Made by a program: the position numbers and the translations under genes | The notes under the pieces: model-generated | Told to the model about the DNA's origin: nothing | Databases searched by the model: none | Seen by the model: the letters and a program-made list of their open reading frames with translations, nothing else | NCBI GenBank assembly: GCA_021372695.1 | Contig: JAJFTY010000106.1 | Location: 1 to 40,184 of the forward strand | DNA length: 40,184 bases | Direction: 5' to 3' | From: Deltaproteobacteria bacterium | GTDB lineage: Bacteria; Desulfobacterota; Syntrophia; Syntrophales; UBA5619 | In this document: positions 23,781-32,349 of the stretch, piece by piece | Layout of the letters: each line of letters begins with the position of its first letter | Numbering within the stretch: the first letter of the stretch is position 1

Positions 23781-24579
23781 AGTGGAGGCAGGCGATGCCG
23801 TCGGTGAGCCTGCGGTAGGCCACGCGGCGGAAACCGATCTCCTCCAAAACGGCAGCCAATTCAGGTGGTGAGGGAAAAAGCCGGATAGACTCGGGAAGAT
23901 AGGTGTAGGCCTCGGTCGAGCCTACGACGAGGCGACCGAGAAACGGCATGATGCCGAAAGAGTAGAAATCGTACAGGGAGCGAAACCAGCCGGTCGCGGG
24001 CCGCGAGAATTCGAGGCAGACGAAGCGGCCCCCGGGCTTGAGAACCCGAAAAACTTCCCGGAGACCCGCCACCCGGTCGTTGAGGTTCCGGATTCCGAAT
24101 CCGGCGACCGCCGCATCGAAGGAGCCCGTCTGCAGGGCGCTGCTCTGGGCGTCTCCCTGGACGTAGAGAACCCGGCCTCTCTCTCCGGCATGGGTTGACT
24201 TTTGCCGTCCCGCCTCCATCATCGCCCGGTTGATATCATAAAGAACGATCCTGCCCGAAGGACCGATCCGCCGGGCCGCGAGGACGGAGAGGTCGCCCGT
24301 TCCGCCGCACAGGTCGAGAAAACGATCGCCTGCCCCCAATCGAAGCAGCCCGACCGCCTGCCTTTTCCAGAGATAGTGGATGCCGAAGCTCAGGAGCGTG
24401 TTCATCAGGTCGTATCTTTTCGCGATCGCGTCGAAATGGCGGCGGACCCGTTCGGTGATTTCACCACGGGGAACGGTGATGCGTTCCGGGTCGGTGATCT
24501 CCTTTTCAGCTTCGGGATGGGGGAGTGGATCCACCTTCGCCTTGGCGGGGCAGGTCTGATTGCTCTTCGCAGGTCTCAC
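23761..24579 (-). CDS. ubiE: Demethylmenaquinone/ubiquinone C-methyltransferase
   Basis: A 272-residue class I SAM methyltransferase for the last methylation of menaquinone (and ubiquinone). YDLMNTLLSFGIHYLWKR is the family signature; FLDLCGGTGDLS is the SAM motif I; GFGIRNLNDRVAGLREVFRVLKPGGR is the second UbiE signature, with LEFSRP after it. An N-terminal extension of about 30 residues is not part of the fold. The start is GTG at 24579 with AAGGAG 9 nt upstream. It supplies quinone for the bc, bd, Fdh and NOR enzymes nearby. Confidence 0.93.
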   Translation of the reverse strand: MRPAKSNQTCPAKAKVDPLPHPEAEKEITDPERITVPRGEITERVRRHFDAIAKRYDLMNTLLSFGIHYLWKRQAVGLLRLGAGDRFLDLCGGTGDLSVLAARRIGPSGRIVLYDINRAMMEAGRQKSTHAGERGRVLYVQGDAQSSALQTGSFDAAVAGFGIRNLNDRVAGLREVFRVLKPGGRFVCLEFSRPATGWFRSLYDFYSFGIMPFLGRLVVGSTEAYTYLPESIRLFPSPPELAAVLEEIGFRRVAYRRLTDGIACLHSGVKPG

Positions 24580-24663
24580 GGCCGGTTTCTCCTTCGATTC
24601 GTTCAGGGAACGGGCGGATGATACCAGATGAGCCCACGAAGTGCCAGCCCGGGCCGCCGCCGC

Positions 24664-25677
24664 TTACTCGCCGTAACCAGCCTCTTCGACCTTTCCTCGG
24701 AATATCCAGTGCTTGTAGGCGATGTAGGCCAGGATTACGGGCAGCAGGATGACGATCATGGCGAGCATGAAGATCAGGGTCCCCGGGGAGGAGACGGCGG
24801 CGCTGTGGATGGTGACCATGTTGGGGATGATGTAGGGGTAAAAGCCGACGGAAATGCCGGCAAAAGAGCCGAAAACCATGAGGATGTTCCAGACCAGCGG
24901 CGAGAGCTCCTCCCCTCTGCGCACGCTCCGGACGTAGAGGATGAAGGCTATGAGGGCGAGGAGAGGAAGGGCGGCCACATGAAGAAACTCGGGCATGGCC
25001 ATCCATTTCCCAGCGATGTAGGGGTGGCGGACAACGGTCCAGAAATGGATCGCCCCGGAGACGCAGAAGGTCACAGCCGCAGCGGTCAGGGAGGAGCGCC
25101 TGCTGCGCTGCTGGAGTTCCCCGGTCGTCTTCCAGATGAGATAGTTTGACCCGAGCATGATGTATCCGGAGAGCACCCCCAGAGCGAACAGGATGGAGTA
25201 GGGGTGAAACCAGCTCCAGGGGGTGCCGGTGAAGGTGTGGCCCTCCATCGGGATCCCATAGAAAATCCCCCCCAGGATGAAGCCCTGGGAGAGGGCGGTG
25301 ACGAGGCTTCCCAGGCCGAAGGAGACGCTCCAGAGAGACCGGTTTTTGGCCAGGCCCCGAAATTCGAAGGCCACGCCGCGGAAGATCAGCCCGAAGAGCA
25401 TGACGATGAACGGGAGATAAAATGCGGAAAGGGCGAGGCTGTAGAAGAGGGGGAAGGCTCCGAAGAGCATTCCCCCGAGGAGGACGAGCCAGGCCTGGTT
25501 ATCCTGCCAGATGCTCTGGAGGCTTTTCATCATGAAGCCGCGCTCCTCTTCATCCCGGGTCAGGAGGGAGAGCATTCCCACGCCCAGGTCGAGGCCGTCC
25601 GCCACGGCATAGTAGAGGACGAAAAAGCCGATGATCGAAAACCAGATTTCGACCACATGGGCGTCAAGCCACGTCAT
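24664..25677 (-). CDS. cydB: Cytochrome bd-type quinol oxidase subunit II
   Basis: A 337-residue membrane protein with about eight helices, partner of CydA in the bd-type quinol:O2 oxidoreductase. The N-terminus carries the ADGLDLGVGM motif of CydB; IWQDNQAWLVLLGGMLFGAFP is also characteristic. The ATG at 25677 overlaps the cydA end by 14 bp and is preceded by GGAAGGGGGG. A longer upstream frame exists but runs inside cydA and was not used. Confidence 0.95.
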   Translation of the reverse strand: MTWLDAHVVEIWFSIIGFFVLYYAVADGLDLGVGMLSLLTRDEEERGFMMKSLQSIWQDNQAWLVLLGGMLFGAFPLFYSLALSAFYLPFIVMLFGLIFRGVAFEFRGLAKNRSLWSVSFGLGSLVTALSQGFILGGIFYGIPMEGHTFTGTPWSWFHPYSILFALGVLSGYIMLGSNYLIWKTTGELQQRSRRSSLTAAAVTFCVSGAIHFWTVVRHPYIAGKWMAMPEFLHVAALPLLALIAFILYVRSVRRGEELSPLVWNILMVFGSFAGISVGFYPYIIPNMVTIHSAAVSSPGTLIFMLAMIVILLPVILAYIAYKHWIFRGKVEEAGYGE

Positions 25678-27067
25678 GGCCCGCCCCCCTTCCGGGCACT
25701 TCCGGCCCGTTGTCGCTATCGGTCTGCGGGTCCGGCCCCCGGGCCAGAATGCGCCCGGCGAAGAAGAAAAAGAGAATGAGGAGAAGCGCATAGACCAGCG
25801 CGAACGCCATGAGGGAGGAGGCGACCATGGCCGGAGAAACCGGCGAGGCCGCTTGGCTCGTCCGGAGAAGCCCGTGGATGACCCAGGGCTGCCTTCCGAC
25901 TTCGCGGGTGACCCATCCGGTCTCCATGGCGAGATAACTCAGCGGGAGGGCCGCCATCCAGGCGCGGAGAAGCCACTTCTGCGCAGAGACACGCTCCGCA
26001 TCCAGCCCGCCCCGTCTCCAGACCCGGAGAGTCCAGAGCATCAGGAGCAAGAGCGCCATGCCGATGGCCACCATGATCCTGAAGGCATAGTAGGGGAGGG
26101 CGACGGGCGGCCGCTCATCGCGGGGGAAGTCCCGGAGGCCCCGGATCTGCCCGGTTGTCGTGTGGGTCGTCAGGAGGCTGAGCAGCGCGGGAATCTCGAT
26201 GGACCAGAGGTTATCCTCCCGCTCCGGATCGGGCCAGGCGAGAACGCTGAAGGAGGCCCCTTCTCCCGGCGGGTTCGTCTGCCAGTGGGCTTCGAAAGCG
26301 GCGAGTTTGGTCGGGTCGTACAGGTAGGCCGCCCGCCCGGAACCGTCCCCCAGCCCGATCTGCAGGGGGGTGATCACGACGGCGGCCACCGCGGCCCATT
26401 TGAAGGAGGAGAGGAAGAAAGCGGCATGCCGCCCCTTGTAGAGGTACCAGGCGCTCACCCCCCCCACGACGAAGAGGGAGATCTCCAGGGCCGCCACCCA
26501 CATGTGGGTGACGCTCCACACCATGTCCGGGTTGAAGATCGCCTCCCAGTGGCTGACGATGACGAATTTCCCTTGGTCGAAGAATCCGCCCCGCGGCGTC
26601 TGCATCCAGGAGTTGGCCACCATGATCCAGAAGGCCGAAAGGGAGGCGCCGAAGGCCACCATGGCGGTGGCGAAGAGGTGGACGGCCGGTGCGACCTTCT
26701 TCCACCCGAAGATCATGATCCCGATGAAGCTCGCCTCCAGCATGAAGGCCATGGCCGCCTCGAACCCCAGCATGTGGCCGAAGAAATCGCCGCCCGCACG
26801 GGAAAAGGCGCTCCAGTTGGTCCCGAATTCGAACTCCATGGGAATGCCGGTGACCACCCCGACGGCGACATTGAGGAAAAAGAGGCGGCTCCAGAACCGG
26901 GCGTGGCGGTAATAGGCCTCCTGACGGGTCCGGACCCAGCGAAATTCGACGAACACCAGAAAAAGGCTCAGGCCGATGGTCGCGACCGGCCAGATGATGT
27001 GGAACGTCGCGGTCAGCGCGAATTGGAGCCTGGAGAGTGTTACGGTATCCCAAAAGGCGTCCATCAT
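25664..27067 (-). CDS. cydA: Cytochrome bd-type quinol oxidase subunit I
   Basis: A 467-residue membrane protein binding hemes b558, b595 and d (or a second b). Ligand candidates: His23 in TFHIIWP, Glu about 101 and 109 in GFEAAMAFMLEAS, His about 188 in THMWVAALE, Met in FRIMVAIG. The quinol loop motif GRQPW is present, but the Q-loop is short compared with E. coli CydA (522 residues), as in the short-loop or cyanide-insensitive (CIO) clade. It gives high-affinity O2 reduction without proton pumping. It lies 65 bp downstream of the PLD-like gene, same strand; the ribosome site is weak (GGATAA). Confidence 0.94.
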   Translation of the reverse strand: MMDAFWDTVTLSRLQFALTATFHIIWPVATIGLSLFLVFVEFRWVRTRQEAYYRHARFWSRLFFLNVAVGVVTGIPMEFEFGTNWSAFSRAGGDFFGHMLGFEAAMAFMLEASFIGIMIFGWKKVAPAVHLFATAMVAFGASLSAFWIMVANSWMQTPRGGFFDQGKFVIVSHWEAIFNPDMVWSVTHMWVAALEISLFVVGGVSAWYLYKGRHAAFFLSSFKWAAVAAVVITPLQIGLGDGSGRAAYLYDPTKLAAFEAHWQTNPPGEGASFSVLAWPDPEREDNLWSIEIPALLSLLTTHTTTGQIRGLRDFPRDERPPVALPYYAFRIMVAIGMALLLLMLWTLRVWRRGGLDAERVSAQKWLLRAWMAALPLSYLAMETGWVTREVGRQPWVIHGLLRTSQAASPVSPAMVASSLMAFALVYALLLILFFFFAGRILARGPDPQTDSDNGPEVPGRGAGHDVA

Positions 27068-27132
27068 CGTTTATCCGGAAATAAGGAAGCGGAAACAGCG
27101 AGTGGCGGACCTCCGGCGGCATGGCCCTTCGC

Positions 27133-27798
27133 TCAGCGGAGGATCTGGTTCAGCCACTTCGCATCCAGGCGGAACTCCCGTGCGAGCTGTTCGGGCGATG
27201 CGCCGGTCTGTTCGATGATCTCCTGAAGATATTCCTTAAGGGTCATCTGCTTCTCGCAGGAGTTGAAGTAATCCTTCAGGATCAGCGCCAACTCTTCGGA
27301 AGGTATCTTGTACCCTTTCTTGGTCGCTTCCAGTTCGCCCGTGCTTTCAGGGACGCCGAAGATGACCACCTTCCCGTCGATGATGCTGTACCGGATCGAA
27401 TGGACCATCAGGCAGCTGCTGAAGCGGATCTCCGCACCTGCCTGTGAATACACGACCCCGATCTGGAGCCGGTCCGGAAACTTCGGCAGAAGATACTTGA
27501 TCCGCACCCCCTTTTGGGTCATCTTCTCGATCGTCGTAACGATGTTGCGGGTCATCCGGATATCATCGGCCCCGGGTGCGCTTCCCGTGATGCACCCGAT
27601 GATCTCCTGCTCCGCGTCCTGCATGGTCTCGATCAGAACGTAGAAGTACTCCTGCCGGCTGAGCACTTTGGTCGCTCTCCCGACCTCCTTGAGCAGTTGA
27701 TCCCGCTGTTTACCCTCATGGATGTTGTACGCCAGCAGGACGACGGTCGCCACCAGCAGGAGGGATTCCAGCAGCAAAAGCCACAATTCGATGGTCAT
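27133..27798 (-). CDS. Membrane-anchored PLD-like protein
   Basis: A 221-residue protein with one N-terminal membrane helix (about 4-24) followed by a short coiled coil and a cytoplasmic PLD-like domain: MQDAEQEIIGCITG, GVRIKYLLPKFPDRL, then HSIRYSIIDGKVVIFG, which resembles but does not match HxK(x4)D, so catalysis is doubtful. The last 45 residues look like a small helix-turn-helix (ASPEQLAREFRLDAKWLNQ). It may sense or scaffold at the membrane; function is unknown. AGGA precedes the ATG. It sits between the DUF2769-like gene (88 bp upstream) and cydA (65 bp downstream), same strand. Confidence 0.75.
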   Translation of the reverse strand: MTIELWLLLLESLLLVATVVLLAYNIHEGKQRDQLLKEVGRATKVLSRQEYFYVLIETMQDAEQEIIGCITGSAPGADDIRMTRNIVTTIEKMTQKGVRIKYLLPKFPDRLQIGVVYSQAGAEIRFSSCLMVHSIRYSIIDGKVVIFGVPESTGELEATKKGYKIPSEELALILKDYFNSCEKQMTLKEYLQEIIEQTGASPEQLAREFRLDAKWLNQILR

Positions 27799-27886
27799 GC
27801 TTCAATCCTACAGCCCGTCAGGCGTTCTTCTTTCCTCTCGAACGGCATGTGCTAGCTTCACGGGAGCCTGCTTCAGCCAAGACGAC

Positions 27887-28198
27887 TCACCGGGCGAAAC
27901 CGTCGCGGCAATAGTATCCCGCAGGTGTTCCCGACCCCAGCGTGTATTGGCCGAAAATGGCGCAACCGCCGCAGACGCAGGCCTGTTGGGGATCGAGGTC
28001 TTTGCAGGTCGCCATGCCGGTCGAGCAGTAGATCCCGGGGATCTCATCACGAACCAGAGGCGTCTTGGCGAGCGCTGCCTTGATCGTTGCGAGCTTGCCG
28101 CTGACACAGGCGCTCTTCGACTGCACGGGGCAGGTCGGACAGAGGCACTTGCTGACATTTTCCACGTTGAGGGGGACTTTGGAGCTGACGATATTCAT
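27887..28198 (-). CDS. Cys-rich DUF2769-like protein
   Basis: A 103-residue protein with eleven cysteines, in the blocks CLCPTCPVQSKSAC, YCSTGMATC, ACVCGGC and YYC. The pattern resembles DUF2769 proteins of anaerobes, which look like metal- or Fe-S-binding proteins of unknown role; I am fairly but not fully sure of the family. No signal peptide. The ATG at 28198 follows GGGAGG by 9 nt; a longer frame to 28270 lacks a ribosome site. It is first in the likely run to cydAB and is headed by a module promoter. Confidence 0.75.
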   Translation of the reverse strand: MNIVSSKVPLNVENVSKCLCPTCPVQSKSACVSGKLATIKAALAKTPLVRDEIPGIYCSTGMATCKDLDPQQACVCGGCAIFGQYTLGSGTPAGYYCRDGFAR

Positions 28199-28242
28199 GA
28201 TTCTTGACCTCCCAAGAAATTTTTCGGTTGCCGGATAGAATG

Positions 28243-28310
28243 AGCTTATTCGATCCTCCGCTGAAAACAATCATGATTCATCGGAAGCAGAAAGATAGGG
28301 ACAACCTACC
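28243..28310 (-). promoter_or_regulatory. Module promoter of the DUF2769-like/cydAB run
   Basis: Operator at 28294-28310 (minus strand GGTAGGTTGTCCCTATC), 23 bp, TTGTTT (28265-28270), 16 bp, TAAGCT (28243-28248). The ten bases TTGTTTTCAG starting at the -35 are identical to the promoter at 38898-38965. Confidence 0.65.
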
Positions 28311-28405
28311 AATGCGACGACGGAGGCGGGGCGGTGCATCGACGCCGGATCATCCCCTTGACCGGGCTGCTCTCTGAGGGAATACCGATATTCGAGGGAC
28401 AGGGA

Positions 28406-30712
28406 TCACATCTGCCGCGTCCGGTCTGTTCTGCGAACGGAAACGTAGGCCTTCACCACGGCCATGAACAGGGGAACCACTCCCGCGAGGATGAACACGG
28501 CATCGGCAGGCAGGCGCGCCCACTCGATCAGGGTCGTGACCCGACGATTGAGAAATTCCGGGTTTCTGGCGTGCCAGTAGCCGTTTTCCAGAACATCCCA
28601 CAGCTGCAGCACCCCGCCGGGGAAGAGGTTGAAGATCACCATCAGCGCCAGTCCGACGTTCAACCCCCAGAAGGAGACGCGGACGTACCTTTCAACCCCC
28701 GTCCACTCGCGATCCGAGAGCACCTGACGCAGGACAAAGACCATGAACGCCACGGCGAACATCCCGAATACGCCCATGAAGGCTGCATGCCCGTGGTTGG
28801 TCGTGAGGAGGGTCCCCACCTCGAAGTAACTCACGATGGGCATGTTAATCAGGAACCCGAAGATGCCCGCGCCCACGAAGTTCCAGAATCCCACCGCCGT
28901 GAGAAAATAGAAGGCCCACTTGTGCGGGATCAGGATGGCACGGCCGCAAATGGCGCAGGTCCCGCCCGAGAGCTTGATGAAGTCCCAGGCATCCAGGGTC
29001 AGAAGAATGAGGGGGACCACCTCCAGGGCCGAAAACATGGCGGAGAGGGCCAATGTCAGGTCGGCCTGCCCGGTCCAGTACCAGTGGTGGCCGGTGCCGA
29101 CGATGCCGCCGGCCAGAAAGAGGATCGCGTCGAGGTAAATCACCCGCGCCGCCGTAACCCGGCTGACCATGCCGAGCTTGTAGAAGAGGACGGCGATCAT
29201 GGCCGTGACGAAGAGCTCGAAGAAACCTTCCACCCAGAGGTGAATGATCCAGAACCTCCACATATCCACGACCGAAAAATGGCTCTTCCCCGTGAAGAAG
29301 AGGGCCGGGAGATAGAAGAGGGGAATGGCCACGGCGGTGAAAAGAAAGAGGGTGGCAATCTCTCCCTCTTCCCGATCCTTGCGCCGGGCGCCCACGGCCT
29401 GGAAGAGCAGGAAAAGCCAGAAAAGCAGCCCCGCGACGAGCAGAAGCTGCCAGAAGCGTCCGAGGTCGAGATACTCCCATCCCTGGTGGCCGAACCAGAA
29501 CCATTCCTTCCCCGTCCACTGGAAGACCCCGAACATCTCCCCAAACAGACTGCCGAAGATCACGAGCGCGAGGGCTGCAAAAAGGCAGCTGATCCGACCG
29601 GCCTGGCCCTTGGGGTCGGCCTTGCCGATGGCTGTTGCCAGAAACAGTCCTCCTCCCACATAGCTGGTGGCGATCCAGAAAATGGCCGTCTGCAAATGCC
29701 AGGTGCGGAAGATGTTGCTGGAAAAAAATCTGGCGAAATCCAGTCCGTAAAATGTCCCGGGATCGGCCCGGTAATGGGCCGTCGCGCCGCCGACCAGAAC
29801 CTGGGCCAGAAAGAGAAGGGCCGCCACGACGAAGAATTTCACCGTTGCCCGTTGACCTGCCGTCGACTCTCCCGGAAGGAGTTGAGGATGGAGGTGGCTT
29901 CCGGTCCCCTTCCATCCGAGGAAATCGAACTTGCCGAAGGCGAAAAGCACCGCCGCCGTGCCCGCGAGCAGCATCACGAGGCTCAGGGCGCTCCAGAGAA
30001 AGGTGCTGGCGGTCGGCAGGTTCCCGGCGGCAGGGTCATAGGGGAAATTGGCGGTGTAGGAGTAATCCTTTCCCGGGCGGTTGGCCACCGACGCCCAGGC
30101 CGTCCAGGCGAAAAAAGCGGTCAGCTGCCTGATCTCTTCCGGGTCGCGAATAAGCCCGAGCAGGAGTCCCCGGTTGACGGCGGGCGTCTGGAAGTAGTTT
30201 GCCCAGGTCTCGATCTGCCGGCCGTAGGACGCCGCCTCCGGGGGTGAAAAGATCAGCTCTTTTGTCGCGTGACGATAGCGGTTGGTCTTGAGCAGGCGGC
30301 GGACTTCCGCATCGATGGCTGCGCGCTCCGCCGAAGTCAGGCCTTCGAGGGTACGGCCGTACGTGGACTCGGAGAGCATGGCCGCGGCGTCCAAGGCCAG
30401 GGTGTGGAGATACGCGGCCGAAAAATCCGGTCCGAGGTATCCCCCATGGCCCCACACGCTCCCGTTCTCCATGAGACCGTATCTGAGGAAGACCTCCTGC
30501 CCCGAGATGATATCCCGGCCGGTAAAGAGGGGCCCGCCAGTGGCATTGAGAACCCTGTCGGGAATCGGCGGGGCGACCCGGGGAGTCCGGACGGCGACGC
30601 CGATGAGGATGAGGAATCCGACCGCCATGACCAGGAGAACGGATCTCTTCCACCACGGAGACAGGTCGTCAACCGGGAGGGCCGTCTCTCCCGTCGGTAT
30701 ATTTTCCGCCAT
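28406..30712 (-). CDS. norB: Quinol-dependent nitric oxide reductase (qNOR)
   Basis: A 768-residue heme-copper-superfamily protein reducing 2 NO to N2O with quinol. The N-terminal extra domain (residues 40-240, with GQEVFLRYGLMENGS) is the part fused in qNOR. The FeB ligands are in HLWVEG (His and Glu, about 490-494) and GTGHHWYW (about 541-542), the same 51-residue spacing as in Geobacillus qNOR. Low-spin and high-spin heme histidines lie in FRTWHLQTA and TNHGHAAFMG. A CxxC (TCAIC, about residue 585) lies on a loop between helices. GGGAGGA precedes the ATG. It follows the DUF488 gene by 21 bp, so they are cotranscribed. It probably serves NO detoxification or respiration. Confidence 0.94.
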   Translation of the reverse strand: MAENIPTGETALPVDDLSPWWKRSVLLVMAVGFLILIGVAVRTPRVAPPIPDRVLNATGGPLFTGRDIISGQEVFLRYGLMENGSVWGHGGYLGPDFSAAYLHTLALDAAAMLSESTYGRTLEGLTSAERAAIDAEVRRLLKTNRYRHATKELIFSPPEAASYGRQIETWANYFQTPAVNRGLLLGLIRDPEEIRQLTAFFAWTAWASVANRPGKDYSYTANFPYDPAAGNLPTASTFLWSALSLVMLLAGTAAVLFAFGKFDFLGWKGTGSHLHPQLLPGESTAGQRATVKFFVVAALLFLAQVLVGGATAHYRADPGTFYGLDFARFFSSNIFRTWHLQTAIFWIATSYVGGGLFLATAIGKADPKGQAGRISCLFAALALVIFGSLFGEMFGVFQWTGKEWFWFGHQGWEYLDLGRFWQLLLVAGLLFWLFLLFQAVGARRKDREEGEIATLFLFTAVAIPLFYLPALFFTGKSHFSVVDMWRFWIIHLWVEGFFELFVTAMIAVLFYKLGMVSRVTAARVIYLDAILFLAGGIVGTGHHWYWTGQADLTLALSAMFSALEVVPLILLTLDAWDFIKLSGGTCAICGRAILIPHKWAFYFLTAVGFWNFVGAGIFGFLINMPIVSYFEVGTLLTTNHGHAAFMGVFGMFAVAFMVFVLRQVLSDREWTGVERYVRVSFWGLNVGLALMVIFNLFPGGVLQLWDVLENGYWHARNPEFLNRRVTTLIEWARLPADAVFILAGVVPLFMAVVKAYVSVRRTDRTRQM

Positions 30713-30733
30713 TTCGGGATCCTCCCAGAGCCG

Positions 30734-31102
30734 TCACCGCCGGGTGGACGAAAAGTCCTTCCCTCCCTGGATCATCTCCTGCAGGGCAACGGCATTGTTG
30801 TGCTTTTCATCCTTTGCCGAATAGAGGAGGGTGAGGGTCCCGTGCTTCGCCTGCCGAGTCAGGGAGTCGATCAGAGCCGCCTTTTCCCTCAGCTCCCGGC
30901 GATAGCGTTCCTTGAACTCTGCCCACTTCGCAGGGTCGTGCGCAAACCATCTCCGCAGCTCATCGCTCGGGGCGATCTCCTTGAGCCACTCGTCGATCCG
31001 GAGCTCCTCCTTCTTGATTCCCCGGGGCCACAGCCGATCGATCAGGACCCTCTTCCCGTCCGAGTTCGATTCCGGATCGTACACCCGCTTGATCTTCACC
31101 AT
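30734..31102 (-). CDS. DUF488-family protein (YeaO-like)
   Basis: A 122-residue DUF488 protein: IKRVYDPESNSDGKRVLIDRLWPRGIKKEEL is the family signature, followed by WFAHDPAKWAEFKERYRREL and TLLYSAKDEKHNNAVAL. The biochemical role is unknown. The start is uncertain: ATG 31102 has a weak ribosome site (GGTGG); in-frame ATG or GTG codons up to 11 residues upstream are possible. It lies directly upstream of NO reductase and 54 bp after fdhC, same strand, which suggests a role with NOR or NO stress (inference). Confidence 0.85.
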   Translation of the reverse strand: MVKIKRVYDPESNSDGKRVLIDRLWPRGIKKEELRIDEWLKEIAPSDELRRWFAHDPAKWAEFKERYRRELREKAALIDSLTRQAKHGTLTLLYSAKDEKHNNAVALQEMIQGGKDFSSTRR

Positions 31103-31156
31103 CACTGCCACCGCGTTTCCCATTCGACACGCCATGAATCGTTCCCATCGTGGCGC

Positions 31157-32140
31157 CTATGTCGTCATTTTCTGTTTCTCGCGCATCTTTTCCGCATACC
31201 ACAGATCCGCGTGCTGCTCGGCCCAAACCGCATCGACCGAACCCTTCCAGATGCCTTCGAAGACACCTTCAGCGCCGACAGATCCCATGTACATGTGGGC
31301 CAGCGAGGCGGCCACAAAAAACAGCCCCACCGTGGCATGGATCACATGGGATACCTCCATCGTGAAACGTGTCTGCCCCCAGATCGGAAAATCCAGCAGG
31401 ACACCGGTGATTCCGATGATGGTGCCAAAAGTGACGACCAGCCAGAACCACGCCTTCTGTCCGGGATTGACCTTTTCGATGTGGGGCCGCGGACCTTTCT
31501 TCTTGCCGATCAGGCCGCCCATGTTCTTGAACCAGGCCAGGTCGTTTTTCCTGGGGATGTTGTAACGGGTCCAGGCCACGAGCTCCAGGAAAAAGCCCAC
31601 GAGCAGCAGCGGGCCGCTGTAGTTGTGCAGAACCTTGGACGCCCCCAGGTATCCGGAAACGAACGGGTGGCCGAAGACCGGCATCAGAAACAGCCGTCCC
31701 AGGAGGATGTTCAGCCCGGTCAGCCCCATGATGATGAAGAGCACCGCTGTGTACCAGTGCAGGATCCGTTCGGGGAGGCTGTAGCGTTCGATCATGACTC
31801 CCGAGCGCGGCTTTTCGAGCTTTTCGCCGCCGATGAAGAGGTAGAACAGCACCAGGGCGGTCAGGGCGATCGCCAGGAGCCACTGGGAGAAGGGCGTGAG
31901 GAGGCCGTTGCGGATCTCGCGCCAGTTCTCGCCGCCGTTCTGGATCAGGATGGTGTGCCCCTGGTCCGGCGTGGAGGTGTAGGCGGGGATGCCCTGCCGG
32001 ACGACGCGCCAGAAGTTCCCCCGCGGATTGCTCAGGTCCGCGCTGTCGGCCTGCCAGTAGAGGAGCCCACTCAATGTCAGAACGAGCAGTACGCCGAGTG
32101 CGATGAGACCGGCGGCCCGTATTCTCGTTTGCGTTCTCAT
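31157..32140 (-). CDS. fdhC: Formate dehydrogenase cytochrome b subunit
   Basis: A 327-residue gamma subunit that anchors formate dehydrogenase and passes electrons to quinone. An N-terminal helix (about 8-28), a periplasmic segment, then four helices; heme b histidines are likely those in ILHWYTAVLF, VLHNYSGPLL and SHVIHATVGLFF. The ATG at 32140 follows GGAGG; the very long upstream frame covers the neighbouring genes and is an artefact. Gene order fdhA-fdhB-lipoprotein-fdhC. Confidence 0.93.
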   Translation of the reverse strand: MRTQTRIRAAGLIALGVLLVLTLSGLLYWQADSADLSNPRGNFWRVVRQGIPAYTSTPDQGHTILIQNGGENWREIRNGLLTPFSQWLLAIALTALVLFYLFIGGEKLEKPRSGVMIERYSLPERILHWYTAVLFIIMGLTGLNILLGRLFLMPVFGHPFVSGYLGASKVLHNYSGPLLLVGFFLELVAWTRYNIPRKNDLAWFKNMGGLIGKKKGPRPHIEKVNPGQKAWFWLVVTFGTIIGITGVLLDFPIWGQTRFTMEVSHVIHATVGLFFVAASLAHMYMGSVGAEGVFEGIWKGSVDAVWAEQHADLWYAEKMREKQKMTT

Positions 32141-32154
32141 AACCCCTCCTTCCC

Positions 32155-32349
32155 TCAGCGATCGGTTTGCCCGAGCCTGAAGCGATCGATCAAGGTCTGT
32201 TGCTGCTGTGATGACTTGGCGATCAGCTCGTCGGGATCTCCCTTGTATACCCCCGGTTCGTGCAGGGTGACGCTCCGGGGCTCCGAAGAGCATGCCGAGA
32301 GGCCGAGCCAGACGAGGCATGCCGCGATGATGGGCCACTTTCGTCTCAT
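32155..32349 (-). CDS. Small lipoprotein of the formate dehydrogenase operon
   Basis: A 64-residue protein with a lipoprotein signal: basic start, hydrophobic core and lipobox LSAC at about 17-20. The mature 44 residues are polar, with QQQQ. Its ATG overlaps the fdhB stop (ATGA) and has its own AAGGAG. Its location suggests a role in assembly or anchoring of the periplasmic enzyme, but I know of no defined function. Confidence 0.8.
   Translation of the reverse strand: MRRKWPIIAACLVWLGLSACSSEPRSVTLHEPGVYKGDPDELIAKSSQQQQTLIDRFRLGQTDR

Noticed and set aside
28233..28250. Another GGTAG/CCTACC-type site (GATAG...TTATTC)
   Set aside because: The right half lacks TA(C/T)C and no -35 lies at the 23-bp distance; it overlaps the DUF2769-like promoter's own -10.
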